A DNA stretch of 64,000 nucleotides from Neobacillus soli NBRC 102451 (lineage in GTDB: Bacteria; Bacillota; Bacilli; Bacillales; Cytobacillaceae). How positions within the stretch are numbered: position 1 is the first letter of the stretch; the number at the start of each line of letters is the position of its first letter. A model generated the notes under the pieces. The model did not search any database and was not told the DNA's origin. It saw only the letters and a program-made list of their open reading frames with translations. The stretch lies in the NCBI RefSeq assembly GCF_001591665.1, contig NZ_BCVI01000005.1, forward strand, positions 124,001 through 188,000. The letters run 5' to 3'. The position numbers and the translations under genes were made by a program. This document shows, piece by piece, positions 1-8,419 of the stretch.

Positions 1-1
1 A

Positions 2-538
2 TTTTTGATTAAAATCCTAACTGATTTGTTTTTAAAAACAGAAATTGGTCTTGCTGTCAGAGCAACAGGTGACAATAAACGGATGATTCGCAGCCTTTCC
101 GCTAATACCAACCTGCTGGTCATTCTTGGTCTTGGTTTATCCAATGCTCTGGTTGCTTTCTCAGGTGCCCTGATTGCCCAACAAGGCGGATTTGCAGATG
201 TTGGCATGGGGATAGGGATGATTGTTATTGGCTTAGCCTCTGTCATCATTGGTGAAGCGCTCTTTGGAACAAAAACGATTGCTAGAACGACGCTGGCGGT
301 CATTGGGGGAGCAATCATTTACCGAATTGTCGTAACCCTAGCCCTCAGAGTTGATTTCTTGGAACCAGGTGATATGAAACTAATTACGGCGTTGATTGTT
401 ATCATTGCACTGACTGCACCAAAGATTATTGCAGGTTCCAAAGAGAAAAAACGGAAAGCACGGAGAAAATCTGAACGGATGAACATTATACAGGCTTCTA
501 CAGAGATAAGGGGTGAAGACCATGCTCCATTTAAATAA
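2..538 (+). CDS. ABC transporter permease, C-terminal part (5' partial)
   Basis: Membrane permease of an ABC importer of the COG4120 type (TrpX/TrpY-like systems for amino acids and similar solutes). The reading frame is open to the window edge, so the true start lies upstream. The visible 178 residues hold about four hydrophobic segments and the family signature GLAVRATGDN near the start of the fragment, followed by GLGLSNALVAFSGAL and GMGIGMIVIGLASVIIGE. A basic cytoplasmic tail ends the protein. It overlaps the ATPase gene downstream by 17 bases, so the two are co-translated. The substrate-binding lipoprotein gene expected in such systems would be further upstream. The substrate cannot be read from the sequence. 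Confidence 0.85.
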   Translation, partial: FLIKILTDLFLKTEIGLAVRATGDNKRMIRSLSANTNLLVILGLGLSNALVAFSGALIAQQGGFADVGMGIGMIVIGLASVIIGEALFGTKTIARTTLAVIGGAIIYRIVVTLALRVDFLEPGDMKLITALIVIIALTAPKIIAGSKEKKRKARRKSERMNIIQASTEIRGEDHAPFK

Positions 539-1316
539 GATTCATAAAATTTTTAATGAAGGGACACCAGATGAAAAAATTGCCATTGACCATGTTAATC
601 TAACCCTTAAGCCAGGTGATTTCGTAACGGTGATTGGCAGTAACGGAGCAGGGAAATCAACCTTAATGAATATCATTTCCGGCGTTTTATTACCGGATAT
701 CGGCGAAGTTCATATCGGCGGCAAAAATGTAACGACTATGTCCGAGTTTAACCGTTCAAAAATGATTGGCCGCGTCTTTCAGGATCCAATGGCAGGAACG
801 GCTCCAAGTATGACAATTGAAGAAAATCTCGCCATGGCCTATTCACGGAACAAAACAAGAACACTCCAAAGAGGGGTGACGAAACAACGGCGCGATTATT
901 TTCGTGAGGTATTGGAATCTTTACATCTTGGCTTGGAAAACCGCCTTAATGCAAAGGTCGGGCTCCTATCAGGCGGGGAACGTCAAGCCCTCTCCTTATT
1001 AATGGCTACCTTTACAGAGCCCTCGATTTTGCTGCTAGATGAACATACGGCAGCACTAGATCCATCAAGGGCGGAGTTGATTACGAAATTGACAAAGGAA
1101 ATTGTCGACAAGTACAAGCTTACTACCTTAATGGTGACTCATAATATGCAGCAAGCGATTGACTTAGGCAATCGATTAATCATGATGGATAAAGGTCAGG
1201 TCATTTTAGAGGTTAATGAGGAAAAGAAGCGGCAACTAACAATCGAAAGCTTATTGGGTGAGTTTAGAAGAATACGCGGTGTGCAAATGGCAAGTGATCG
1301 AGCGATTCTCTCGTAA
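522..1316 (+). CDS. ABC transporter ATP-binding protein (COG1101 type)
   Basis: ATPase partner of the preceding permease. Walker A is GSNGAGKST (around residue 40), the signature is LLSGGERQALSLLMA, and Walker B is ILLLDEHTAALDP with a switch His in VTHNMQQA. COG1101 ATPases typically carry the unusual EHTAALDP in place of EPTSALDP, which supports the family call. Start chosen at ATG 522 because AAGGGGTGA lies 5-6 bases upstream; the GTG at 513 falls inside that ribosome binding site. The 3' neighbour is the tyrosine catabolic operon, which may hint at an aromatic amino acid substrate, but that is inference from position only. Confidence 0.88.
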   Translation: MLHLNKIHKIFNEGTPDEKIAIDHVNLTLKPGDFVTVIGSNGAGKSTLMNIISGVLLPDIGEVHIGGKNVTTMSEFNRSKMIGRVFQDPMAGTAPSMTIEENLAMAYSRNKTRTLQRGVTKQRRDYFREVLESLHLGLENRLNAKVGLLSGGERQALSLLMATFTEPSILLLDEHTAALDPSRAELITKLTKEIVDKYKLTTLMVTHNMQQAIDLGNRLIMMDKGQVILEVNEEKKRQLTIESLLGEFRRIRGVQMASDRAILS

Positions 1317-1565
1317 AAGAAAATTTTTTTTTTGAGTGTTAAGCACCAAATTATTTTTTAAAAAATATTTCCAACATTTATACAGTGGAAACTGCCTTGT
1401 TTAGGTATGTTTCTTTTTGTTTTTCTAGGGAAATAGTTAAGGTTTGGAACAGGGCCCTTTATCACCAAAAAGCGGTACTGCTTTCCCCCCTACTCTTGAG
1501 AGGATATGAACCCATCGGTTAAAATGAATTCAGAATATTATTACTTTTAAAATGGGGGTATCTCA

Positions 1566-2681
1566 ATGAAAGAACAAAGAGTAAAGGAAGACCAATTGGT
1601 GGATGACTTTTTTCCGGTGAGGGATGTGGATTATATTGAAATTTACACAGGAAATGCCAAGCAGGCATGTCACTTTTTCTGCACGGCGTTCGGGTTTAAG
1701 CCTGTTGCCTATTCTGGACTTGAAACGGGGAATCGCGAAACCGTCTCCTATTGTTTGCAGCAAAGAAATATTCGTCTTATTCTAACAGGCTCCTACGAGG
1801 AAGATTGCCGGGTAGCTCAGTTCGTAAAAAAACATGGCGATGGGGTGAGGGATATTGCCCTTTTGGTGGATCATGTGGACACCGCTTTTGAGGAAGCCGT
1901 AAATCGAGGTGCCATTGCTCACAGAGCTCCTTTTGAAATGAAGGATGAATTCGGTACAGTCAGGAAGGCCGTTCTTGGTACATATGGCGACACCATCCAT
2001 ACGTTAATCGAACGGAAAAATTATCAGGGTGCCTTTCTGCCAGGATTCGAACCCTACACGACTTCTTTACCAATTGAAGATGCCGGTTTAATTGGAATTG
2101 ATCATGTCGTCGGTAATGTGGAAAGGATGGAGGAATGGGTTGAATATTACGCTAAGGTAATGGGCTTTAAGGAAATGAAACATTTCTCCGATAAAGACAT
2201 TACAACCGAATATTCTGCGCTAATGTCCAAGGTTATGCACAATGGTGGACGCATTAAGTTTCCAATCAATGAACCTGCGGAGGGGAAACGTAAATCACAA
2301 ATCCAAGAATTCTTAGAGTTCTACAATGGCCCCGGGGTGCAGCATCTTGCGATATTAACAGAGGATATAGTTACAACGGTAGCCGCATTGAAAAAGAACG
2401 GCGTAGAATTCCTTAAGACACCGGCTGCTTATTATGAATCATTAGGAGAGCGCATCGGCAAAATTGACGAAGAAATTGAAAAGCTTCGCGAACTAAATAT
2501 CTTAGTTGACCGTGATGATGAAGGGTATTTATTACAGATTTTCACAAAACCAATTGTTGATCGACCTACTTTATTTGTTGAAATTATTCAACGCAAAGGT
2601 GCCCGCGGTTTTGGTGAAGGGAACTTTAAGGCCCTATTTGAATCCATTGAGCGGGAACAGGAAAGACGAGGGAATCTGTAA
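1566..2681 (+). CDS. hppD: 4-hydroxyphenylpyruvate dioxygenase
   Basis: Converts 4-hydroxyphenylpyruvate, the transamination product of tyrosine, into homogentisate with O2 and Fe(II). The 371-residue length is typical of bacterial HPPD. Two VOC-fold halves are visible. The iron ligands are H180 (GIDHVVGNV), H260 (GVQHLAIL) and E339 (TLFVEIIQRKG), all in the expected spacing. The start is ATG with GGGGGT about 8 bases upstream. It is first of four genes that together take hydroxyphenylpyruvate to fumarate and acetoacetate; a separate maleylacetoacetate isomerase is not visible. The 249 bases upstream hold a long T-run after the ABC genes and no promoter I can defend. Confidence 0.96.
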   Translation: MKEQRVKEDQLVDDFFPVRDVDYIEIYTGNAKQACHFFCTAFGFKPVAYSGLETGNRETVSYCLQQRNIRLILTGSYEEDCRVAQFVKKHGDGVRDIALLVDHVDTAFEEAVNRGAIAHRAPFEMKDEFGTVRKAVLGTYGDTIHTLIERKNYQGAFLPGFEPYTTSLPIEDAGLIGIDHVVGNVERMEEWVEYYAKVMGFKEMKHFSDKDITTEYSALMSKVMHNGGRIKFPINEPAEGKRKSQIQEFLEFYNGPGVQHLAILTEDIVTTVAALKKNGVEFLKTPAAYYESLGERIGKIDEEIEKLRELNILVDRDDEGYLLQIFTKPIVDRPTLFVEIIQRKGARGFGEGNFKALFESIEREQERRGNL

Positions 2682-2731
2682 ATAAATAGATAGAGTTAGA
2701 ACGATAAATTTTAATCAGGGACTGAAATAGT

Positions 2732-2760
2732 GAAAGGGGGAGGATTTTCTCCCTCTTTTC
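2732..2760 (+). terminator. Hairpin between hppD and the flavin-reductase-like gene
   Basis: GAAAGGGGGAGG is followed by a TTTT loop and the near-complement CTCCCTCTTTTC. The stem is strong but the 3' T-run is short, so it could be a partial terminator or mRNA-stabilising structure that sets hppD above the later genes. Confidence 0.45.
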
Positions 2761-2782
2761 GAGGTTTGGTTCTATAGAAAGC

Positions 2783-3418
2783 GTGGTGAAAAAGGAATTG
2801 GAAATTACACCGGCAACACTTGAATGGCAGGATGCGTATAAACTATTAGTTGGATCAATCCTGCCTCGCCCAATTGCCTTTGTGTCCACAATGGATCGAA
2901 AAGGAACAGCTAATGCCGCACCATTTAGCTTCTTTACGGCCATTTGTGCGGACCCAATGCTCATCTGTTTTTCACCGATGAGAAGGGGAACTGATGGGGC
3001 TAAAAAGGATACGCTGGTTAATATCGAAAATACTCGTCAATTTGTGATTAACATTGTCAGTGAGGGTATGGCATCAAAAATGAATGATTGCGCGATTGAA
3101 TTTCCCACTGATGTTGATGAAATCGAAGAAGTCGGTCTAACAAAAGAACGGAGCATAAAGGTTAGCGTACCACGCATCAAGGAATCACTTGTTCATTTAG
3201 AATGCGAACTCTATCAAGTATTACATTTTGGCGATAAGCCTGGTGCAGGCAGTCTAGTGATTGGTAAAGTGATTCACGTCCATGTAAACGACGGGCTATA
3301 CAGCCATGGACGAATCGATACAGCCCAGTTAGCTCCAATTGGCCGAATGGCGGGCAACATCTTTACCGATCCATTGGCAAAAACGTTTGAAATGCTTAGA
3401 AAAACGGAAAAAAGGTGA
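2783..3418 (+). CDS. Flavin reductase-like domain protein (DIM6/NTAB family)
   Basis: A 211-residue FMN-binding split-barrel protein of the flavin reductase-like family. The motif SILPRPIAFVSTMD followed by NAAPFSFFTAICADPMLICFS is the family's flavin-binding N-terminal half. Proteins of this family are found beside homogentisate genes in Bacillus relatives, yet their reaction there is not established; supply of reduced flavin or a hydrolytic step have been possibilities. Start is GTG 2783 (or 2786) with only a weak AGAAAG upstream, so the start is less sure. The next gene follows after 4 bases. The family is clear, the substrate is not. Confidence 0.8.
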   Translation: MVKKELEITPATLEWQDAYKLLVGSILPRPIAFVSTMDRKGTANAAPFSFFTAICADPMLICFSPMRRGTDGAKKDTLVNIENTRQFVINIVSEGMASKMNDCAIEFPTDVDEIEEVGLTKERSIKVSVPRIKESLVHLECELYQVLHFGDKPGAGSLVIGKVIHVHVNDGLYSHGRIDTAQLAPIGRMAGNIFTDPLAKTFEMLRKTEKR

Positions 3419-3422
3419 GTAC

Positions 3423-4355
3423 ATGAAATTTGTGACCTTTGAAAAAAAAGATGGAACCATCAGTGCTGGCTGGTTATTGAACAATGATTATGCTGTAGAT
3501 ATGTACGAAGCATCTGGGGGAAAGCTGCCTAACAATCTATTAGATTTTCTGCTGAATAGTAAAGAAAATTTGAAAAAAGCTACCTTATTGCCTTTAACAA
3601 ATACGGAAATAGGGGTTTACCCCTTGAGCGAACTTTGTTTAATGGCACCACTCCCTGTTCCTAGAAGCTTTCGTGATTTTTATGCCTTTCTGCAGCATGT
3701 GAAAACAGCAAGGGAGAACCGCGGGCTTGAAATGATTCAAGAATGGTACGAAATACCTGTCTTTTATTTTTCTAATCACCTTGCGATAAAGGGGCCGGAA
3801 GAGGAAATTGTTAAGCCAAAAGACTGCGAATGGCTTGATTATGAGCTTGAAATTGCCTGTATCATAGGTAAAGAAGGAGTAAATATCCAAGCAGATAAGG
3901 CAGAGGAGTATATCTTTGGCTATTGTATATTAAATGATTGGAGTGCTAGGGACCTGCAAAGCAAGGAAATGAAGGTGGGACTTGGACCAGCTAAGGGGAA
4001 GGATTTTTCAACATCAATTGGACCATGGATTGTCACTAAAGACGAGTTAGCACCCTTTAAAGAAGGCAAAGGCTTTGATCTACCGATGCAAGCGCATGTG
4101 AATGGTCGTCTCCTATCTAATGGCAATATGAAAGACCTTTATTATTCATTTGGAGAAATGATTGAGAGGGCTTCTGCTGGAGTCACTCTTTATCCGGGTG
4201 AAATCATTGGGTCAGGCACTGTTGGAACAGGTTGTCTCCTTGAACTTGGCCGTGAGGTGCATCGCTGGCTTGCGCCAGGTGATAAAGTAAAATTAGAGAT
4301 TGCTCATCTCGGAGTTTTACAGAATACGATAATCGCTGGAAACGAGGTGAAGTGA
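3423..4355 (+). CDS. Fumarylacetoacetate hydrolase family protein
   Basis: Probably the final step of tyrosine breakdown, hydrolysing fumarylacetoacetate (or maleylacetoacetate directly) to fumarate and acetoacetate. The 310-residue protein has the C-terminal FAH fold: the metal-binding glutamates lie in WLDYELEIACIIGKEG, with YCILNDWSARDLQ and a KGKDFSTSIGPW stretch before the active-site end. Start at ATG 3423 is set by AAAGGTGAG immediately upstream; the frame is open further 5' only inside the previous gene. The stop codon shares a base with the hmgA start (TGATG), implying translational coupling. Confidence 0.9.
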   Translation: MKFVTFEKKDGTISAGWLLNNDYAVDMYEASGGKLPNNLLDFLLNSKENLKKATLLPLTNTEIGVYPLSELCLMAPLPVPRSFRDFYAFLQHVKTARENRGLEMIQEWYEIPVFYFSNHLAIKGPEEEIVKPKDCEWLDYELEIACIIGKEGVNIQADKAEEYIFGYCILNDWSARDLQSKEMKVGLGPAKGKDFSTSIGPWIVTKDELAPFKEGKGFDLPMQAHVNGRLLSNGNMKDLYYSFGEMIERASAGVTLYPGEIIGSGTVGTGCLLELGREVHRWLAPGDKVKLEIAHLGVLQNTIIAGNEVK

Positions 4356-5521
4356 TGTATTACCGTCAAATGGGAAAAGTTCCACATAAAAGACATACAA
4401 TGTTTAAAAAGGAGGATGGGGCTCTCCTTTACAGAGAACAGGTAATGGGCACACGTGGCTTTTCAGGAACCCAATCGATTTTATATCATCAATATATGCC
4501 TACTGAAGTAATGAATACGGAATTGATGAGTAAGTATCTACCGGAATATGAAGAACAGCAGTCGTTGAAGCATCGCCACTTTTTTACTAGTAACGTTTTA
4601 ACTAAAGGTGATGCATTGAAGGCTAGGGAATATATTTTAGGGAATCAGGATTTATTAATTGGAACGGCAAATGTGACTGAGCCCATGAATAGCTTCTACC
4701 GGAACGGTGATGGGGATGAAATGCTCTATATCCACTATGGTTCAGGGAAGCTTGAGACGATGTTCGGAACTATTACCTATCGTCCAGGGGATTATTTGAT
4801 CATTCCGATTGGGACGATTTACCGAATCATACCGAACGGAAATGAAATCACAAAAATGCTGTTTGTTGAATCATTTAGTCAAATTACGACTCCAAGGCGC
4901 TACCGGAATGAATATGGTCAGCTCCTAGAGCACAGTCCATTTTGTGAACGCGATATTCGCGGACCGGAAACATTGATGACTTTTGATGAAAAAGGGGAAT
5001 ACGAGGTTTTAACGAAATCGCGGGGAATAATTTCTGCTCATATCCTTGGTCATCATCCTTTTGATGTGGTGGGTTGGGATGGGTACTTATATCCTTGGGC
5101 CTTTAATATTGAAGATTTCGAACCAATTACAGGAAGGGTCCATCAGCCGCCGCCAGTCCATCAAACATTTGAAGGAAATAATTTTGTTGTATGTTCCTTT
5201 GTTCCACGACTGTATGATTATCATCCAGAATCGATTCCGGCACCGTATTATCACAGTAACGTTAATAGTGATGAGCTCCTTTACTATGTGGAAGGCAATT
5301 TCATGAGCCGGAAGGGGGTTAAAGAGGGTTCTATTACACTCCATCCAGCAGGAATCCCACATGGGCCGCACCCGGGGAAAATGGAAGCAAGTATTGGAAA
5401 AAAAGAAACACTAGAACTGGCTGTCATGATTGACACCTTCCATCCACTTAAGATTGTAAAAACCGCACAGGACATAGAGGATTCCGAATATATGTATTCT
5501 TGGTTTGAAAAAAGGGATTAA
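4355..5521 (+). CDS. hmgA: Homogentisate 1,2-dioxygenase
   Basis: Opens the ring of homogentisate to maleylacetoacetate using Fe(II) and O2. The 388-residue cupin protein is shorter than the proteobacterial enzyme (about 430) but has the family landmarks: HSNVNSDELLYYVEG and the C-terminal HPAGIPHGPHPG, which hold the iron-binding His/Glu/His set. ATG 4355 is preferred over the in-frame GTG at 4352 because GAGGTGA sits 4-5 bases before it. It is last in the operon and is followed at once by a strong intrinsic terminator. Confidence 0.93.
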   Translation: MYYRQMGKVPHKRHTMFKKEDGALLYREQVMGTRGFSGTQSILYHQYMPTEVMNTELMSKYLPEYEEQQSLKHRHFFTSNVLTKGDALKAREYILGNQDLLIGTANVTEPMNSFYRNGDGDEMLYIHYGSGKLETMFGTITYRPGDYLIIPIGTIYRIIPNGNEITKMLFVESFSQITTPRRYRNEYGQLLEHSPFCERDIRGPETLMTFDEKGEYEVLTKSRGIISAHILGHHPFDVVGWDGYLYPWAFNIEDFEPITGRVHQPPPVHQTFEGNNFVVCSFVPRLYDYHPESIPAPYYHSNVNSDELLYYVEGNFMSRKGVKEGSITLHPAGIPHGPHPGKMEASIGKKETLELAVMIDTFHPLKIVKTAQDIEDSEYMYSWFEKRD

Positions 5522-5529
5522 ATTTGGAA

Positions 5530-5563
5530 CAATCCACCTTGTCGAGGTTGGATTGTTTTTTTT
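5530..5563 (+). terminator. Intrinsic terminator of the homogentisate operon
   Basis: Arms CAATCCACCT and AGGTTGGATTG around a TGTCG loop, followed by eight or more T. It starts 9 bases after the hmgA stop. Confidence 0.92.
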
Positions 5564-5628
5564 TATTATCAGTTAAAAAATGGTATGGTAGGTATAATGG
5601 AAACCTTAAAACGAGGAGGGGTGAAATC

Positions 5629-6243
5629 ATGGAATTGAAAACAGTTTTAACAAAATTAATAAGTCATACTCCTATCATACTAGGCAGTGAAAAGTTTTCA
5701 AAATATGCGGTTATGCTGCCGCTAATCCAAAAAGAGGATGGGCTTCACGTCTTGTTTGAAATCCGTTCGCTTGAACTAAGGAGACAGCCCGGAGAAATTT
5801 GTTTTCCCGGGGGGAGAATTGATCCGCAGGATATCGATGGGAAAGGGGCAGCCATCCGAGAGACAGTAGAGGAATTAGGAATTTACCAAGAGCATATCTC
5901 AGAGGTTTACCCGCTGGATTATATGATTTCACCGTTTGGAATGATTATCTATCCTTATGTTGGCTATATTAACAATGCCAATAGCATCCTGCCAAATCCT
6001 GCGGAGGTCGGAGAAATTTTTACCGTTCCGTTAGCATTTTTAATTAATAATCCTCCAGAAAAATATAAAATCAACTTTAAGGCAGAGCCTGAGGAAAATT
6101 TTCCGTTTGATTTAATAGCAGGCGGGGAAAATTATAATTGGCGCGCCAGAGGGATGGATGAATATTTCTATCGCTATGAAGGAAAAACTATTTGGGGATT
6201 AACCGCCAGGATTCTTGCCCATTTTATTGAATTACTCGACTAG
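5629..6243 (+). CDS. Nudix hydrolase, CoA pyrophosphatase type
   Basis: Predicted to cleave coenzyme A or its derivatives to 4'-phosphopantetheine and 3',5'-ADP. The 204-residue protein has the UPF0035/CoA-pyrophosphatase signature (RSLELRRQPGEICFPGG) directly before the Nudix box (GGRIDPQD...AAIRETVEELGI), where metal ligands are the REx(x)EE glutamates. ATG 5629 is preceded by GAGGAGGGGTGAAATC, an excellent binding site. It stands alone between two terminators. Confidence 0.87.
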   Translation: MELKTVLTKLISHTPIILGSEKFSKYAVMLPLIQKEDGLHVLFEIRSLELRRQPGEICFPGGRIDPQDIDGKGAAIRETVEELGIYQEHISEVYPLDYMISPFGMIIYPYVGYINNANSILPNPAEVGEIFTVPLAFLINNPPEKYKINFKAEPEENFPFDLIAGGENYNWRARGMDEYFYRYEGKTIWGLTARILAHFIELLD

Positions 6244-6266
6244 AATTTGATAGGAATAAATGATAA

Positions 6267-6302
6267 AACAGTGGATTTCAAATGAAATCTACTGTTTTTT
6301 TT
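6267..6302 (+). terminator. Intrinsic terminator after the Nudix gene
   Basis: ACAGTGGATTTCA and TGAAATCTACTGT form a 13-bp stem with one mismatch and an AA loop, followed by eight T. Confidence 0.9.
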
Positions 6303-6354
6303 CTCCTGTGTCCTTCTGAAATAAACAAATGTCCTCGTACGAGAGAAAAAACTC

Positions 6355-6382
6355 TTGATTATTTTCTGAATACGATTAAAAT
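6355..6382 (+). promoter_or_regulatory. Sigma-A promoter of the aspartokinase gene
   Basis: TTGATT, a 16-base spacer, then TAAAAT; the predicted start is about 30 bases before the ATG. The leader is far too short for a lysine riboswitch, so this copy is probably controlled at enzyme level or by a protein regulator. Confidence 0.6.
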
Positions 6383-6417
6383 TAAGATTATATTTTCAGA
6401 GATGAGGAGATGTCAGA

Positions 6418-7779
6418 ATGAAGGTTGTTAAGTTTGGCGGATCCTCTTTAGCATCCGGAAAACAAATTGAGAAGGTATTCAAGATTGTTGTTTCAGATCC
6501 CGAGCGCAAGGTTGTCGTCGTATCCGCTCCGGGAAAGAGGTTTGCTGAGGATAATAAGGTAACGGATTTATTGATTGAGTGTGCAGAACTATGTTTACAA
6601 AATCAAGACCCAAAGGAAAAGTTGGATGCAATCATCGGAAGATATGCCGCTATTTCAGAAGAATTAGCTCTTCCTGCTGAAATTATTGGGGAAATCCAAG
6701 CTGATTTAGCGGATAGACTAAATAGGGACAAAGATAAGCCTGACCGGTTCATGGACCGGGTAAAAGCAAGCGGAGAGGATAACCACGCTAAATTGGTAGC
6801 AGCCTATTTCAGGGAGCAGGGCGTTGAGGCGCATTATATTGACCCTGGTGTGGCGGGACTGCTCGTAAGTGATGAACCGGGAAATGCTCAGGCATTACCC
6901 GAGTCTTATCGTCACTTATATTCACTGCACGAGCGCTCAGGAGTCTTAATTTTTCCGGGGTTCTTTGGCTATAGCAAAGAAGGCGAGGTGTTCACTTTTT
7001 CGCGAAGCGGGTCTGATATAACCGGTTCCATCCTTGCAAATGCATTAAAAGCGGATTTATATGAAAATTATACGGATGTGGATGCTGTCTATTCAGTCAA
7101 TCCATCTATTGTTAAGAGACCTAAGGAAATTAAGGAATTAACTTACCGGGAAATGCGAGAGCTTTCCTATGCAGGATTTACTGTCCTTCATGACGAAGCA
7201 CTCGTTCCGGCATTCCGCGCAGGAATTCCTGTTCAAATCAAGAATACGAATAATCCAAATGCATCAGGGACAAAAATTGTGTATGAACGGGATAACAGGA
7301 ATGGACCGGTTATTGGTATTGCAAGCGACCAAGGGTTTTGCAGTATTTATGTGAGCAAATATTTAATGAATAGGGAGGTTGGTTTTGGTCGTAAGCTTTT
7401 AAGTATTCTAGAAGAATTTGGGCTATCCTATGAACATACACCTTCGGGTATCGATGATGTGTCCGTTATCCTTCGAGAAAACCAGCTGGAAGCAGAAATG
7501 GAAATGGCGATTAAAAGACGGATTGAAACCGAGCTTCATGCGGATGAAGTGAAAATCGAGCACAGCCTTGCCCTTATCATGGTTGTCGGCGAGGGCATGC
7601 GCCACAATGTCGGTACAATGGCAAGAGCTTCCAAAGCCCTGGCAAAAGCCAGTATTAATATCGAAATGATCAACCAAGGTTCGTCTGAGGTAAGCATGAT
7701 GTTTGGTGTAAAAGAAGTGGAAGAAAAAAGAGCAGTTCAAGCCCTTTACGAGGAGTTTTTTGCTGCGGTACCGGTATAA
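6418..7779 (+). CDS. thrD: Aspartokinase, class III-like (monofunctional)
   Basis: Phosphorylates aspartate, the first step to lysine, threonine, methionine and diaminopimelate. The 453 residues match the length of B. subtilis aspartokinase III (YclM/ThrD). The kinase domain starts with KFGGSSLASG, has FSRSGSDITGSILANAL and YENYTDVDAVYSVNP; the C-terminal half has two ACT domains, including VVGEGMRHNVGTMARASKAL and NIEMINQGSSEVSMMFGV, the usual allosteric effector region. Monocistronic, with its own promoter and a strong terminator. Which amino acid inhibits it cannot be read from the sequence. Confidence 0.93.
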   Translation: MKVVKFGGSSLASGKQIEKVFKIVVSDPERKVVVVSAPGKRFAEDNKVTDLLIECAELCLQNQDPKEKLDAIIGRYAAISEELALPAEIIGEIQADLADRLNRDKDKPDRFMDRVKASGEDNHAKLVAAYFREQGVEAHYIDPGVAGLLVSDEPGNAQALPESYRHLYSLHERSGVLIFPGFFGYSKEGEVFTFSRSGSDITGSILANALKADLYENYTDVDAVYSVNPSIVKRPKEIKELTYREMRELSYAGFTVLHDEALVPAFRAGIPVQIKNTNNPNASGTKIVYERDNRNGPVIGIASDQGFCSIYVSKYLMNREVGFGRKLLSILEEFGLSYEHTPSGIDDVSVILRENQLEAEMEMAIKRRIETELHADEVKIEHSLALIMVVGEGMRHNVGTMARASKALAKASINIEMINQGSSEVSMMFGVKEVEEKRAVQALYEEFFAAVPV

Positions 7780-7796
7780 ATCTAATACTATCCATA

Positions 7797-7832
7797 AGGT
7801 ACGTCACACCTGACGTACCTATTTTCTTTTTT
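7797..7832 (+). terminator. Terminator between aspartokinase and a convergent gene
   Basis: Perfect 10-bp stem AGGTACGTCA/TGACGTACCT with a CACC loop, followed by ATTTTCTTTTTT. It overlaps the stop codon of the convergent gene. Confidence 0.9.
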
Positions 7833-8403
7833 CCTTTTTTAACTTAATTTTCGTTCGAATTCCAGCCCAAACGGCAATAACAAGCCCGCCAACCATATCA
7901 GCAATTAAATCCGTCATTGTGTCTGTGTTTCCCCCGCCTTGCAAGGTCATTCTGAAAAATTGGTCAGAGCTAAATTCATAAACCTCCCACAGAACCCCGC
8001 CAAGTGCTGCAAACGATAAGGTAAACAAGAAAACAAACCAAGGGGATATTTCATCTCCAGCACTTCTGTGAATCAATCGTTCATATAAAGCAATTCCTGA
8101 AAAAGCAAGGATGGCCCCGCTGACCAAATGCATAAAGGTGTCCCACCAGCCAAGTCCATACCACCCTAAAATGGAGCCGAAATATTGCGAACCGACTAAG
8201 AAAATCAAATAAGAAAGGACAATGGGCAAGTTAAATTGAAGCTTGGTGAATAAAGCCAATAAAAGAGGAATCGCACCACAAACTATTCCTCCAATCGCAA
8301 CTGTCCCTTTAAAAGTAACATCATTTGTAAAGTAATAGACAGCTAATGCTGCCATGAAAAGGACATAGATTAAACTGAAAATGATAACAAGCTTCCGGCT
8401 CAT
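7819..8403 (-). CDS. Polytopic membrane protein, YjdF/DUF2238-like (copy 1)
   Basis: A 194-residue membrane protein with about six hydrophobic segments. Conserved polar positions lie within or next to helices: WWDTFMHLVSG, GGVLWEVYEFSSDQFF and GGGNTDTMTDLIADMVGG. This H...E..YE..D......DT..D pattern is the signature of the YjdF/DUF2238-like family and looks like a buried metal or substrate site, but no function is established. Start ATG 8403 has GAGAGGTGA upstream. It lies 16 bases behind a clear paralogue in the same orientation. Confidence 0.8.
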   Translation of the reverse strand: MSRKLVIIFSLIYVLFMAALAVYYFTNDVTFKGTVAIGGIVCGAIPLLLALFTKLQFNLPIVLSYLIFLVGSQYFGSILGWYGLGWWDTFMHLVSGAILAFSGIALYERLIHRSAGDEISPWFVFLFTLSFAALGGVLWEVYEFSSDQFFRMTLQGGGNTDTMTDLIADMVGGLVIAVWAGIRTKIKLKKEKRK

Positions 8404-8419
8404 GAATGTTCACCTCTCA

